A stretch of 64,000 bases of DNA from an uncultured Clostridia bacterium (GTDB lineage Bacteria > Bacillota > Clostridia > Christensenellales > Borkfalkiaceae): contig CALVST010000002.1 in NCBI GenBank assembly GCA_944359365.1, positions 42,793 to 106,792 on the forward strand, given 5' to 3'. Shown here in pieces: positions 18,830 through 28,199 of this stretch. A program made the translations under genes and the position numbers. The notes below the pieces were generated by a model, which made no database searches, was not told the DNA's origin, and saw only the letters and a list, made by a program, of their open reading frames with translations. Each line of letters starts with the position of its first letter. Within the stretch, counting starts at the first letter, position 1.

Positions 18830-20332
18830 ATGAGAAAAAGATTTGCAATTTGTATTTTAAGTTTGATGTTGGCATTTTCTACGGTACTCTTTGCCGCATG
18901 CGGCAACGGTGACGACAATGTTTCCGAAGAACCTTTGCCCAATCAGCTGGAATTCACCTTTGAAGACTATACCTTTGGCGAAACGGCGAGCACGCCCGTC
19001 GTTACGAAAACGCCTTTCGATAATGCCGCGATAACGTATACCTATGAAGGCAGAAACGATACGGAGTATGCGGAAAGCAATACGGCTCCGGTAAATGCGG
19101 GCGAGTACACGATAACGGGCACCGCAGCTGCGACCGATGCTTATAAATCCGCCGAATATTCTGTGAATTTTACGGTGGAAAAGGCGGAAAATCAGCTCCA
19201 ATTTACTTTTGCCGACTATAACTATGGCGCCGCGGCAAGCCTGCCCGCGATCACAAAAGTACCGTATGAAGATGCATCCGTAAGTTATGTCTATAAGGGA
19301 AGAAACGACACGGTGTATGCTGAAAGCGCAACGGCGCCCACGGATATAGGGGAATATACGGTTACGGGAACGGCTGCGGCGACAGCAAATTATAACGCGG
19401 CGACGTATTCGGTAGATTTTTCCGTTACCCGTGCCGAGGCTGCGGCCAACGAAATAGAGTTTTTTGATGCGAACGGCACCGACAGCCAAATTAAAGCAGC
19501 CGGAGTGACGGCGACGGAGTGGCTCCCTTCCTTTGAGGGAGAGAGCGGCGTAATAAGACTCGATTTTTCTGAACGGGCAATAGTGGCCTTTGATATTAAA
19601 CCGAGAAAAACGCTTGCCGAATATCAGGAGACCGGGTTGGCGAGAGTCTACTTAAAATTGTATGTCGCCCCCGAAACGACGGGACTTACGTCCATTAATA
19701 TTATAAACGACGGAACGAATACAAAGGCGTTCGCTATGGGACAGTGGCAGATCATATCTTTCAGTGCAAAACATTTTGAAAATAACTTTGATCTGTTTGC
19801 AAACGATGTTGTAGACAACGGGTTTATGATTAAAGGTACAACGGCGACGGGTACGATCTATATTTCAGAATTCGGATATGTACCCGCATCCGAGGGCGAA
19901 GTAGAAAATTTTGACGATGAATATTCGCGGGCAGGCACGCAGACGAATACAAGCGTGAAAGGGGCCTTCGTCGTCGATGAATATGAAGGCGAAAAGGGCG
20001 TATTAAAGCTGTCGTTTTCGGCGAGAAATTTGTTTGTTTTTGACGTAACGCCGAGGTTTACAAAATCGGTATACGAAAACGGTGAATTTACAAAAATATC
20101 GATGAAAATATTCGTTCCCGAAGAAACCACAGGGGTAACGTCGGTACAGCTGAACGGTAAACAAAAGACGATTACCGCGCAAGGGGAATGGCTTGTACTT
20201 GAATGGGATATTGCCGATTTTATATCTCGCTATGACGAGCTTTTTGCAGACGATAAGTCCAATAACGCGTTTTGGGTGAACGGCACAAGTGCAACGGGTG
20301 ATATTTATATCGCAAGCATAAGCGTAAGCTGA
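18830..20332 (+). CDS. Surface lipoprotein with two MBG/Ig-like and two carbohydrate-binding-like repeats
   Basis: A 500-residue lipoprotein (lipobox FAAC near residue 22). Residues about 33-110 and 112-192 are two clear tandem copies of a beta-sandwich unit sharing EYTITGTAAAT / EYTVTGTAAAT and YEGRNDTEYAES / YKGRNDTVYAES. Residues about 200-350 and 355-500 are two diverged copies of a second unit that share the pattern F-x-I/V-x-PR and end in GTIYISEFGY / GDIYIASISVS. No catalytic residues are evident. It is the last gene of the locus I operon, with a good RBS (AAAGGGGA) and a terminator 12 bases after the stop. A role in binding glycan at the surface is inferred. Confidence 0.75.
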   Translation: MRKRFAICILSLMLAFSTVLFAACGNGDDNVSEEPLPNQLEFTFEDYTFGETASTPVVTKTPFDNAAITYTYEGRNDTEYAESNTAPVNAGEYTITGTAAATDAYKSAEYSVNFTVEKAENQLQFTFADYNYGAAASLPAITKVPYEDASVSYVYKGRNDTVYAESATAPTDIGEYTVTGTAAATANYNAATYSVDFSVTRAEAAANEIEFFDANGTDSQIKAAGVTATEWLPSFEGESGVIRLDFSERAIVAFDIKPRKTLAEYQETGLARVYLKLYVAPETTGLTSINIINDGTNTKAFAMGQWQIISFSAKHFENNFDLFANDVVDNGFMIKGTTATGTIYISEFGYVPASEGEVENFDDEYSRAGTQTNTSVKGAFVVDEYEGEKGVLKLSFSARNLFVFDVTPRFTKSVYENGEFTKISMKIFVPEETTGVTSVQLNGKQKTITAQGEWLVLEWDIADFISRYDELFADDKSNNAFWVNGTSATGDIYIASISVS

Positions 20333-20343
20333 GCAACACAGGT

Positions 20344-20379
20344 ATTCTCGCCGCCGCATTATACGGCGGCGAGAATTTT
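20344..20379 (+). terminator. Rho-independent terminator of the locus I operon
   Basis: A 13-bp perfect stem (ATTCTCGCCGCCG at 20344-20356 with its complement at 20364-20376) followed by TTT. Confidence 0.8.
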
Positions 20380-20412
20380 CGGGACGGAAATCAACATGAA
20401 TCGGAGAAGAAA

Positions 20413-20493
20413 ATGAACTATGTAATGATCGGGTACGGCGGCAGAGCGGTCGAGACTGCACGGCGGCGAAAAGATAGACTTGGTCTAATGTAA
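20413..20493 (+). pseudogene. Possible remnant of a Gfo/Idh oxidoreductase N-terminus
   Basis: A 26-codon frame with GGAGAAGAAA upstream encodes MNYVMIGYGGRAVETA, which resembles the first strand and glycine loop of a Gfo/Idh/MocA dehydrogenase, then drifts into basic residues and stops at a terminator. It is too short to fold as a domain. It could be the stump of a deleted gene or chance. Confidence 0.3.
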
Positions 20494-20520
20494 AAAACAC
20501 GGGGATCGCCCGTGTTTTTT
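20492..20520 (+). terminator. Rho-independent terminator
   Basis: AAAAAACACGGG (20492-20503) pairs with CCCGTGTTTTTT (20509-20520) across a five-base loop. With the terminator at 20344 and the promoter at 20588 it accounts for most of the 343-bp gap before uraA. Confidence 0.8.
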
Positions 20521-20587
20521 GTTGCCCGAAAGACGTTTTTTATAAAAATCGGAGATACAAATTATTTCACATTGTTTTCACGTATTC

Positions 20588-20616
20588 TTGCTTTTTCCGT
20601 CAAAGGGTGCTATAAT
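20588..20616 (+). promoter_or_regulatory. Promoter of uraA-upp
   Basis: TTGCTT (20588-20593), a 17-base spacer, and TATAAT (20611-20616) preceded by TGC, giving an extended -10. I see no PyrR-type attenuator in the short leader. Confidence 0.7.
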
Positions 20617-20675
20617 AAAAAAAGTGTATTCCGATCATTCGGGGGATGCAAAAAATAAAGGAGATTTTTTTACCA

Positions 20676-22172
20676 ATGAATCTGATCTACGGCGTAAAAG
20701 ACAGACCGAAGCCCGGGCAACTGATTTTGTTTGCCCTGCAGCAATTGCTCGCCATTCTAGCTGCTACCATCACGGTGCCTATCGTGGTCAATTCTACGAC
20801 AGGCAGCGAGATGTCCATTTCGGCAGCGCTCTTCGGCGCGGGCGCGGGCACGCTCGTGTACCTGCTCTTTACAAAATTCAAGAGTCCCGTATTCTTAGGA
20901 AGTTCCTTTGCGTTCATCAATTCCATGTGCGCGGCTTTTGCGGGCGGCGTTTCCATGTCGCTCGGCTATCTCGGACTCATCATCGGCGCGATCTTTGCGG
21001 GGCTCGTGTACGTCATCATCGCCGTCGTCGTTAAACTTGCGGGCGTAAGATGGATCGATAAAATCATGCCTGCCGCAGTCATCGGACCGACGGTGGCTCT
21101 TATAGGTCTCTCACTCGCGGGAAGCGCTATTAAAAACGCCGTCGGCGGCATCGATCTGAACGCGGCTACGAGCAGCTATCTGATGAACACGAATACGCTG
21201 CTCTGTCTGGTCTGTGCGCTCGTAACCTTTGCCGTTACGGTCACCTGTTCCGTTTTCGGCAAAAAAATGCTGAAGATGATACCTTTCATCATAGGCATCC
21301 TTTCCGGCTATGCGATCGCCGCCATATTTACGGCGTTCAGCTATATCCCCGGGGCAGAGGCAATGCGCATCATCGATTTTACCGTTTTCAAATCGATGGA
21401 TTGGGTGCCGAATTTTACCTTTATCGAGGCGTTCGTCGATGCCGATTATGTTGCGGACGGCGGCATCGGCGCTTACATAGGTACCATCGCCGTCGCGTAT
21501 GTCCCTGTGGCGTTCGTCGTTTTTGCGGAGCATTTGGCAGACCATAAAAACATATCGTCCATTATAGAAACAGACCTTCTTAGCGATCCCGGGCTTTCGA
21601 GAACGCTCCTCGGCGACGGCGTAGGTTCTATGGTCGGCGCCGTGTTCGGCGGCTGCCCGAATACGACCTACGGCGAATCGATCGGATGCGTCGCCATATC
21701 CGGTAATGCTTCCGTTATTACCATACTCGTTACTTCGCTGCTGGCGATCGTGAGCTCTTTTATCGCTCCGTTTATGACATTCCTTGCCAGCATACCCGGA
21801 TGTGTGATGGGCGGCGTTTGCATCGCACTTTACGGATTCATTGCTGTAAGCGGCTTGAAGATGGTGCAGAAAGTAGACCTGAACGACAACAGAAATTTGT
21901 TCACCGTTTCCGCGATACTCATTGCCGGCGTGGGCAGTTTGGCGCTTACCTTCGGCAAGATCACCCTCACGAACATAGCCTGCGCGCTTATCCTCGGCAT
22001 ATTGACCAATGCGTTGGTAAATATTAAAAGGAAACGCTCCGAAGGCGGCGAAGAAGGGCAGGCGCCCGCCGCAGATGCCGCAGAGCAAGACGGCGGACAG
22101 GAACCCGCAAAGCAGGAGACCGACGGCAAAACGGAAGGCGGCGAAGAGGGGGATACAAATGAAGGAATATAA
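20676..22172 (+). CDS. uraA: Uracil/xanthine permease (NCS2 family)
   Basis: A proton-coupled nucleobase transporter of about 12-14 membrane segments. Family signatures include the N-terminal [15 protein letters not shown] and the mid-protein [11 protein letters not shown] followed by [14 protein letters not shown]. The C-terminus ends in a charged glutamate-rich tail. Two in-frame ATGs exist: 20646, with GGGGG directly abutting, and 20676, about 13 bases after AAAGGAGA. The second gives the usual NCS2 N-terminus (IYGVKDRP), so I prefer it; the product is 498 residues. The gene overlaps upp by 14 bases, which makes uracil (rather than xanthine) the likely substrate. Confidence 0.9.
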   Translation: MNLIYGVKDRPKPGQLILFALQQLLAILAATITVPIVVNSTTGSEMSISAALFGAGAGTLVYLLFTKFKSPVFLGSSFAFINSMCAAFAGGVSMSLGYLGLIIGAIFAGLVYVIIAVVVKLAGVRWIDKIMPAAVIGPTVALIGLSLAGSAIKNAVGGIDLNAATSSYLMNTNTLLCLVCALVTFAVTVTCSVFGKKMLKMIPFIIGILSGYAIAAIFTAFSYIPGAEAMRIIDFTVFKSMDWVPNFTFIEAFVDADYVADGGIGAYIGTIAVAYVPVAFVVFAEHLADHKNISSIIETDLLSDPGLSRTLLGDGVGSMVGAVFGGCPNTTYGESIGCVAISGNASVITILVTSLLAIVSSFIAPFMTFLASIPGCVMGGVCIALYGFIAVSGLKMVQKVDLNDNRNLFTVSAILIAGVGSLALTFGKITLTNIACALILGILTNALVNIKRKRSEGGEEGQAPAADAAEQDGGQEPAKQETDGKTEGGEEGDTNEGI

Positions 22173-22797
22173 GAACGTTTTTATTTTCGATCATCCGCTC
22201 ATCAAACACAAAATTTCCATTCTGCGCGATAAAAACACGGGGATGAAAGAATTCCGCGAACTTGTGGAAGAGATAACGCAGATCATGACGTATGTAAGCA
22301 TGGACGACGTTCAACTCGTTCCCGTAGAGGTGGAAACGCCTTTGGAAAAGACGGTGCAGTACCGTATTCCCGAAGAAAGCGTCGCGATCGTGCCCATTTT
22401 GCGCGCGGGGCTGGGCATGGTGAACGGCGTGCACAAAGTGTTCCCCACGGCGCGCGTCGGGCATATCGGCATGTATCGCAATGAGGAAACGCTTGAACCG
22501 CAGGAGTATTACTGCAAACTTCCCGAAGGCATCGAAAACAAGACGGTATTCCTCGTCGATCCGATGCTCGCAACGGGCGGTTCCGCCTGCGACGCGCTCG
22601 CGGCGCTGAAAAAGCGCGGCTGCAAAAATATCAAAATGATGTCCATTATCGCCGCGCCCGAAGGGATCGAACGGGTGGCAAGCGAACATCCCGACGTGCG
22701 CGTGTATGTTTCCACTCTCGACAGGGAGCTGAACGAAAACGGCTATATCCTTCCGGGGCTGGGCGATGCGGGCGACAGGCTTTTCGGCACCAAATAA
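22159..22797 (+). CDS. upp: Uracil phosphoribosyltransferase
   Basis: Converts uracil and PRPP to UMP in the cytoplasm. The product is 212 residues, normal for the family. Visible motifs are LRAGLGMV, the PRPP-binding loop [10 protein letters not shown] and the C-terminal uracil-binding [14 protein letters not shown]. The ATG at 22159 has GAGGGGG upstream and overlaps the end of uraA, so transporter and salvage enzyme are coupled. The frame extends upstream to 22075, but that part is basic shadow sequence. Confidence 0.96.
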   Translation: MKEYKNVFIFDHPLIKHKISILRDKNTGMKEFRELVEEITQIMTYVSMDDVQLVPVEVETPLEKTVQYRIPEESVAIVPILRAGLGMVNGVHKVFPTARVGHIGMYRNEETLEPQEYYCKLPEGIENKTVFLVDPMLATGGSACDALAALKKRGCKNIKMMSIIAAPEGIERVASEHPDVRVYVSTLDRELNENGYILPGLGDAGDRLFGTK

Positions 22798-22841
22798 AAA
22801 CGGAATCAAGAAACTGCGGAATTGCCGCCCTTTTCTGTATT

Positions 22842-22877
22842 GCGCTTTGGCGCACTGCGATGTTTGTGCCAAAGCAC
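22842..22877 (+). other. Imperfect hairpin after upp
   Basis: A 13-base arm (22842-22854) pairs with 22865-22877, with one mismatch and one wobble, around a 10-base loop. There is no T tract, so termination is uncertain. Confidence 0.35.
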
Positions 22878-22894
22878 TGCAAATAGGTTAGTTT

Positions 22895-22950
22895 TGTTAA
22901 TGTTTTTGTTAGAATTGGTTATTTACATTTTGAAATTATCAGCTTATAAT
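22895..22950 (+). promoter_or_regulatory. Promoter and repeated TGTTAAT-like half-sites for the amino-sugar module
   Basis: TTTACA (22922-22927), a 17-base spacer and TATAAT (22945-22950) form a good promoter. Upstream lie TGTTAAT (22895), TGTTAGA (22907) and TGGTTAT (22916), spaced 12 and 9 bases, like direct-repeat half-sites of an AraC-type activator. AATTGGTTATTT recurs at 30200. Confidence 0.6.
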
Positions 22951-22976
22951 AATAACGGAAAAGGGGTGTGGCAGGA

Positions 22977-23957
22977 ATGAAGGTAGCGATCATCGGGCTT
23001 GGAGCGATTTCGCCTCTGCATATCAATGCGGTAAAACTTGCGGGCTGTGAAATAGCCGCCCTGTGCGATATTGATACAGCACGCTGTGAAAGTACATTAA
23101 AAAGGGAAAACTTGCACTGTGCCGTCTATGACGATTACAGGCGTATGCTCGAAAACGAAAGGTTAGACGCCGTGCATATCTGTACACCGCATTATCTTCA
23201 CGCGGAAATGGTGTGCGCGTGTTTGGACAGGGATATCCATGTCCTTTGCGAAAAGCCGCTGGCGATCGGCAAGGCGCAGCTGCTGCAAATAGAAAAGAGC
23301 GTCGTTCGCTCTAAGGCGCAGCTCGGCGTCTGTCAGCAAAATCGTTTCAATGCGTCCGTCAGATATTTGAAAGAACTGTTTGCCGGAAAAGAGATAACGG
23401 CGGCGAGCGGCAACTTGTGCTGGAAACGCGACGCTTCGTATTATAATTCTGCGGCATGGCGGGGCACTCTTTTGCAAGAGGGCGGCGGCGTGATGATCAA
23501 TCAGGCATTGCATACGCTCGACCTGTTGCAATGGTTTTGCGGTATGCCCGTATCCGTCATATCGCACGGATGCAACGATACGCTGAAAGGCGTCATAGAA
23601 ACGGAAGAGAGCCAGCTCGGCATATTCAAATTGCAAAACGGCGGCAGGTTCGTCATGACGGCGACGAACGCCTGCGCATACAGTTTTCCCGTCACGCTCA
23701 TGTTTAAATGCGAAGACACGGAGGCGGCGCTGATCGGCGACAATATCGTCGTCAACGGAAAATTCATAACGAAGAGCGACGGCCTTCCTTTGTACGGCAA
23801 AGAAGTGTGGGGCGCGGGGCACGTTAAGCTCATCGGCGAATTTTACGAATGTCTGCGAAAGAACAGGCGCTTTCCTCTCGATTACGGAGAGGGGAAAAAG
23901 GTCATAGAACTTATCCTTGCCATGTACGCTTCGCAGGGAAAAGAAATTTTTATTTGA
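22977..23957 (+). CDS. Gfo/Idh/MocA-family dehydrogenase
   Basis: An NAD(P)-dependent sugar oxidoreductase of 326 residues. The Rossmann nucleotide loop IIGLGAISPLH is near residue 5, the family's CEKPL motif with its lysine is near residue 92, and the C-terminal beta-sheet domain follows (GGGVMINQALHTLDLL near 172). A GTG at 22968 is in frame, but the ATG at 22977 has AAGGGG at better spacing. It is the first gene of a run that ends in nagB-nagA, so a glycoside or amino-sugar derivative is a likely substrate. The exact reaction cannot be read from sequence. Confidence 0.88.
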   Translation: MKVAIIGLGAISPLHINAVKLAGCEIAALCDIDTARCESTLKRENLHCAVYDDYRRMLENERLDAVHICTPHYLHAEMVCACLDRDIHVLCEKPLAIGKAQLLQIEKSVVRSKAQLGVCQQNRFNASVRYLKELFAGKEITAASGNLCWKRDASYYNSAAWRGTLLQEGGGVMINQALHTLDLLQWFCGMPVSVISHGCNDTLKGVIETEESQLGIFKLQNGGRFVMTATNACAYSFPVTLMFKCEDTEAALIGDNIVVNGKFITKSDGLPLYGKEVWGAGHVKLIGEFYECLRKNRRFPLDYGEGKKVIELILAMYASQGKEIFI

Positions 23958-23993
23958 AACGCCGCCGAGGCACGGCGGCACAGGAGAACATCC

Positions 23994-24812
23994 ATGGGCA
24001 AAGATTATTTGATCGCGGCAGATCTCGAAGGGATACACGGCATCGTGGGAGAGCCGTACAAAAGTTTATATCCCGATGTGGCAGATTACGCAAAAGCGAT
24101 CGAAAACGCTGTAAAGGAAATAAATGTCGCCGTAAAGGCGCTGTTCGATGCGGGCGCCGGCAGGGTAGCGGTATGGGATAACCACGGGCAGGGCAAAAAC
24201 ATCGATTTTTCCGCGATAGATGCGCGCGCCGTGCGGGTAGAGAACCCGCCGATGAAAAGGTACGAGCGGCTGAGCTTTGCAAAAAATTTTGCCTTTGCGG
24301 GCATCATACTGCTCGGGTATCACAGCAAAGAAGGTTCGTTCAACGGCGTACTCGCGCACACTTACAGTTCGGCGGCGATACAGTATTATAAGATCGACGG
24401 AAAAACGATGGGCGAAGCGGAGATCGACGCCTACATTGCGGGGGAGCTGGGTATACCCGTGCTGTTTGCCGCCTCCGACGACGTTTGCATAGGGCAGATA
24501 AAAGATGGCATACCCGGCATACGGACTGTTGTTACAAAGATAGGCAAGGGCAGGAACGCGGCTGAGTTTATTGCCGAAGAAAAAGTGCTCGAAGAGATTT
24601 ATGAGGGCGTTCAGGCGGCGGTGCGCGAACCGAATGCGCCCGTGCGGCTGCAATATCCCTGCGGTATCGAGGTGAATTATACCCGCCCCGAACGTGCGGA
24701 AGAAGTTTTGCGCAAGGTGCGCGGTTACGGGCAGGATGCGCGCTACGGCGAAACGACGCACATCGTCTGTTCGGTACTGCGCGGGGCGCAAGACTTGGAG
24801 GCATTCATTTGA
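23994..24812 (+). CDS. M55-family D-aminopeptidase (DppA-like)
   Basis: A zinc aminopeptidase of family M55; the known member DppA cleaves D-Ala-containing dipeptides. The product is 272 residues. Probable metal and active-site residues are D10 and E12 (AADLEGIHG), H64 (WDNHGQGKN), H110 (LLGYHSKEG) and H122 (LAHTYS). There is no signal peptide, so it should be cytoplasmic. It lies 36 bases after a Gfo/Idh gene and seven bases before a YitT-type gene. D-amino acid peptides come from peptidoglycan, so together with nagA/nagB it may reflect wall-fragment recycling (inference). Confidence 0.87.
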   Translation: MGKDYLIAADLEGIHGIVGEPYKSLYPDVADYAKAIENAVKEINVAVKALFDAGAGRVAVWDNHGQGKNIDFSAIDARAVRVENPPMKRYERLSFAKNFAFAGIILLGYHSKEGSFNGVLAHTYSSAAIQYYKIDGKTMGEAEIDAYIAGELGIPVLFAASDDVCIGQIKDGIPGIRTVVTKIGKGRNAAEFIAEEKVLEEIYEGVQAAVREPNAPVRLQYPCGIEVNYTRPERAEEVLRKVRGYGQDARYGETTHIVCSVLRGAQDLEAFI

Positions 24813-24818
24813 TGCGGT

Positions 24819-25676
24819 ATGATGAAGAGAAAAGGGCAAATTTTGCACGCGGCCTCGGGTTGGTGCGCTATGTTTGCGGGGTGCGCGATCTATTCCTTCG
24901 GCGCATCGGTTTTTTTGGTGCCGAACAGCATCGTGACGGGCGGACTCACGGGGCTTGCCACGCTGATACATATTTTATGGGAGCGCATTCCCGTGGGCAT
25001 ATGTTCCATCGTATTGAACATACCCGTGCTGATACTCGGTTTTATATTCGCGGGGAAGAAATGCACGTTTAAGTTTATCCCCACGGTCATATTTTTAGGC
25101 GTTACGACCGATCTGTTTTCGCTTGTGCCGTCCGTCACGGACGATATGATCATGGCTACGGTGTGCGGCGGGCTTTTGTGCGGCGCAGGAAGCGGATTGT
25201 TTATCCGCAACGGATTCGGCGGCGGTACGGAACTTCTCGGAAGAGTGATCGCAAAAATAACCAAGACGCAGAACATCCCTCTTTGGGTGGGCATCTGCGA
25301 CGGGGCGATCGTGCTGGCGGGGGCGGCGGCGCTCGTCAGCTTCGAAAAGGCATTTTACGGACTTGCGACCGTTTTTTTATGTACAAAAACGAGCGGGTTC
25401 GTCACCTTCGGGCTGAAACGCTCGAAACTTTGCATCGTCATCAGCGATAAAGGCGGAGAAATAGCGTCCGCGCTCATCGCGGGCAGTAAGCGGGGGATCA
25501 CGATGCTGCGCGGGGTGGGGATGTACACGTCGAACGAGCATCAATTGCTTCTAACGTGCATATACAGCCGCCAGATCGTATTTTTGAAGGAAACGGTGCG
25601 GCGCATAGACGGCAGTGCATTCGTGATCGTAACGGAGTCGAGCGAGGTGCTCGGGAAAGGGTTCGGTCAGCTTTGA
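24819..25676 (+). CDS. YitT family membrane protein (DUF161/DUF2179)
   Basis: An integral membrane protein of 285 residues with about five or six membrane segments in the first 190 residues, including the signature FLVPNSIVTGGLTGLA near residue 33 and NGFGGGTELLGRVI near 130. A soluble C-terminal DUF2179-like domain follows (about residues 205-285). YitT proteins are widespread in Firmicutes with poorly known function, perhaps transport. Two adjacent ATGs could serve as the start and the RBS is weak, so expression probably depends on coupling to the upstream M55 gene. Confidence 0.85.
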   Translation: MMKRKGQILHAASGWCAMFAGCAIYSFGASVFLVPNSIVTGGLTGLATLIHILWERIPVGICSIVLNIPVLILGFIFAGKKCTFKFIPTVIFLGVTTDLFSLVPSVTDDMIMATVCGGLLCGAGSGLFIRNGFGGGTELLGRVIAKITKTQNIPLWVGICDGAIVLAGAAALVSFEKAFYGLATVFLCTKTSGFVTFGLKRSKLCIVISDKGGEIASALIAGSKRGITMLRGVGMYTSNEHQLLLTCIYSRQIVFLKETVRRIDGSAFVIVTESSEVLGKGFGQL

Positions 25677-25729
25677 AAAGCGCAGCGCAGAAAACGCTTT
25701 TCGGTATCAATATATAAGGAGATGCGGAT

Positions 25730-26608
25730 ATGAAAAAAATCGTCATTTTGGGCTGTGAAAATTCTCACGCAGATACTTTTCTCGGCTTTATGGCAAAGGA
25801 CAAAAAATATGCCGACGTGCAGACGGTCGGCGTATATAGCCACGACTCTGCGGCAACGGAGAAACTCGCCGCAAAGTACGGCGTAAAGGCTATGGCAACA
25901 TACGACGAGGCGGTGGGGCAGGTGGACGGCGTGATCGTTACGGCGCGCCACGGAGACAATCACCGCAAATACGCCGAGCCGTATCTGTGCAAAGACCTCG
26001 CCGTGTTCATCGACAAGCCCTTTACCGTTTCCGAAGAGGACGCGCTCGCCCTTTTGCGCGGCGCGAAAAAGGCGGGGGCAAAAGTTTGCGGCGGCTCTTC
26101 CTGCCGTTTCGATGCGCTCGTGCAGCAGCTGCGCGCGGACGGCATCGCAGAAGCGGGCGGCAAAACGCTGGGCGGATTCGTCCGCTGCCCCGTAAGCCTC
26201 GGCAACCCGAACGGCGGATTCTTCTTTTATGCGCAGCACCTCGTCGAGATCGTCGGGGAAATTTTCGGACGGTATCCGAAATCGGTCAGGGCGAACAGGT
26301 ATCAGAAGTCTGTCGGCGCAACTTTCCGTTATGACGATTTTGAGGTCGCGGGGGTTTATGCCGACGAAAGTTACAATTGCTATTATGCGGTGAGAAACGC
26401 CGTTTCCGCCGATCAGGGCGGCGCGTTCACCGTCGGGGCGGATAACCCCTGTTTCAAAAAAGAGTTCGACGAGTTCTATAACCTTTTATCCGGCGGGGAG
26501 CAGATTTCTTCGTGGAACGACCTCGCCGCGCCCGTATTTGTATTGAACGCGCTCGACAGGGCAATGAAGAGCGGAAAAGAGGAGCCTGTCAGGGAGGTCA
26601 AACTGTAA
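25730..26608 (+). CDS. Gfo/Idh/MocA-family dehydrogenase
   Basis: The second NAD(P)-dependent oxidoreductase of the module, 292 residues and shorter than the one at 22977. It starts with IVILGCENSHADTF, in which the usual GxGxxG loop is replaced by GCENSH, a feature of a Gfo/Idh subgroup. FIDKPFTVSE near residue 97 carries the conserved lysine. AAGGAGA precedes the ATG, and the stop overlaps the next start (TAATG), so it is coupled to the TIM-barrel protein. An oxidoreductase joined to a TIM-barrel isomerase recalls inositol and 3-keto-sugar pathways (inference). Confidence 0.85.
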   Translation: MKKIVILGCENSHADTFLGFMAKDKKYADVQTVGVYSHDSAATEKLAAKYGVKAMATYDEAVGQVDGVIVTARHGDNHRKYAEPYLCKDLAVFIDKPFTVSEEDALALLRGAKKAGAKVCGGSSCRFDALVQQLRADGIAEAGGKTLGGFVRCPVSLGNPNGGFFFYAQHLVEIVGEIFGRYPKSVRANRYQKSVGATFRYDDFEVAGVYADESYNCYYAVRNAVSADQGGAFTVGADNPCFKKEFDEFYNLLSGGEQISSWNDLAAPVFVLNALDRAMKSGKEEPVREVKL

Positions 26609-27438
26609 TGGCGGAATTGATTTTATCCGCATTTTCGGATGAATACGCGGAGGATTTGGAAAAACAGTGCGAGGCGCTCGCGCGTTTCGGCATAAAGTAT
26701 ATGGAAGTGCGCCGCGCCGACGGTAAAAACGTTTCCGAGTTTACCGAGGGCGAGGCGAAAAGAATACGAAAGACGCTAGACGCGTTCGGCATCGGCGTGT
26801 CGGCTGTCGGTTCTCCTCTCGGCAAAACGCTGCCTTCCGAGGCGAGCGCGGAGCAGACAGAGCGGGTGTTCGAAACGGCGGAAATTCTCGGGGCAAAGTA
26901 TGTGCGCGTGTTCAGTTTTTACCTTCCCGAAGGCGCGGCGCCCGAAAGGTGCCGCGGCGAAGTGCTTGCGGGGATGGAAAAGATCGTGGAGGCAGGCGAG
27001 CGGCACGGTATACTTCCCTGCCATGAAAACGAGGCGAAAATATACGGGGAAAGTCCGCAGCGCTGCCTCGAACTGCTGCAATATTTCGGCGGCAGATTGG
27101 GCTGCGTGTTCGATATGGGCAACTTCGTGCTGGACGGGTACGACGCGTGGGATGCCTATAAGCTGTTGGAAGGGCATATAGAATATTTTCACGTCAAAGA
27201 TTCCCTGTCTGCGGGCGCCGTAGTGCCCGCGGGCAAGGGAGAGGCGCGTATACGCGACATTTTGAACGGCTATCGGAGAAACGGCAAAAAGGATACCTTC
27301 ATCACGCTCGAACCGCACTTGCAGATTTTTGCGGGGCTGAACGCCTTGGCGGGGAAAAGTTTTGAAAACCCGTATAAATACGAAAATCAGGAGGAGGCGT
27401 TCGCAGACGCGGTGCGCTGTCTGCGCGAATTGCTATGA
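26608..27438 (+). CDS. Sugar phosphate isomerase/epimerase-like TIM-barrel protein
   Basis: A 276-residue protein of the AP-endonuclease-2-like TIM-barrel family (IolE/IolI/xylose isomerase-like). It shows metal-site sequences CHENEAKIYGES near residue 143, FDMGNFVLDGYDAW near 170, EYFHVKDSL near 195 and ITLEPHLQI near 232. Enzymes of this fold isomerise, epimerise or dehydrate sugars, and some cleave 3-keto-glycosides. The ATG at 26608 overlaps the preceding stop and has AGGGAGG ten bases upstream; the stop overlaps nagB by four bases. Tight coupling with a dehydrogenase and nagB-nagA suggests a shared pathway. Confidence 0.85.
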   Translation: MAELILSAFSDEYAEDLEKQCEALARFGIKYMEVRRADGKNVSEFTEGEAKRIRKTLDAFGIGVSAVGSPLGKTLPSEASAEQTERVFETAEILGAKYVRVFSFYLPEGAAPERCRGEVLAGMEKIVEAGERHGILPCHENEAKIYGESPQRCLELLQYFGGRLGCVFDMGNFVLDGYDAWDAYKLLEGHIEYFHVKDSLSAGAVVPAGKGEARIRDILNGYRRNGKKDTFITLEPHLQIFAGLNALAGKSFENPYKYENQEEAFADAVRCLRELL

Positions 27439-28193
27439 AAGCGTTTCAAAAAGACAAATTAAAGGTGGAAATTTACGATACACGCGCGGAAATGGGGAAT
27501 GCCGCCGCGCGTGACATCAAGGCGAAGATCGCGCAGCTTTTGGCGGAAAAGGGAGAGATCAACATGATCTTTGCCGCGGCGCCCTCGCAGAACGAGGTGC
27601 TTGCGGCTCTTGCGGATGACGGGCAAATAGAGTGGAACAGAGTCAACGCCTATCATATGGACGAATATATCGGACTTTCCGCCGATGCGCCGCAGGGGTT
27701 CGGCAATTTCCTGAAAGCGCATATCTTCGGCAGGGCGCCATTCAAGAGCGTGCATTACATCGACTGTACCGCCGCCGATCCCGAAAAGGAGGCGGCGCGC
27801 TATGAAAAGCTGCTCGGCGACAACCCGCCCGACGTCGTGGTTATGGGCATCGGCGAAAACGGGCACATCGCGTTCAACGATCCGCCCGTTGCAGATTTTA
27901 AGGACGCGCGCGGCGCAAAAGTGGTCAAGCTGGACGAGGTTTGCCGCAATCAGCAGGTGCACGACGGGTGTTTTGCCCGGCTGGAAGAAGTACCGAAGTA
28001 TGCGATCACGCTTACCGTGCCGACGCTCGTTTCCGCGCCGTGGCTGTTTTGCATCGTTCCCGCAAAGACCAAGGCGAACGCCGTAAAAGAGTGCCTTACG
28101 GGCGAGATCGGCGAGCATTGTCCCGCAAGCATATTGCGGTTGCAGGAGAATGCCGTTCTGTATCTGGATAAAGACAGCGCCTCTTTGCTGTAA
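27435..28193 (+). CDS. nagB: Glucosamine-6-phosphate deaminase
   Basis: Converts glucosamine 6-phosphate to fructose 6-phosphate and ammonia. The product is 252 residues and has YHMDEYIGL near residue 73 and the signature MGIGENGHIAFNDPP near residue 136. It overlaps the preceding stop (ATGA) and is followed six bases later by nagA. A 6-phosphogluconolactonase-like role is less likely given the motif and the neighbour. Confidence 0.93.
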   Translation: MKAFQKDKLKVEIYDTRAEMGNAAARDIKAKIAQLLAEKGEINMIFAAAPSQNEVLAALADDGQIEWNRVNAYHMDEYIGLSADAPQGFGNFLKAHIFGRAPFKSVHYIDCTAADPEKEAARYEKLLGDNPPDVVVMGIGENGHIAFNDPPVADFKDARGAKVVKLDEVCRNQQVHDGCFARLEEVPKYAITLTVPTLVSAPWLFCIVPAKTKANAVKECLTGEIGEHCPASILRLQENAVLYLDKDSASLL

Positions 28194-28199
28194 GGAAAA

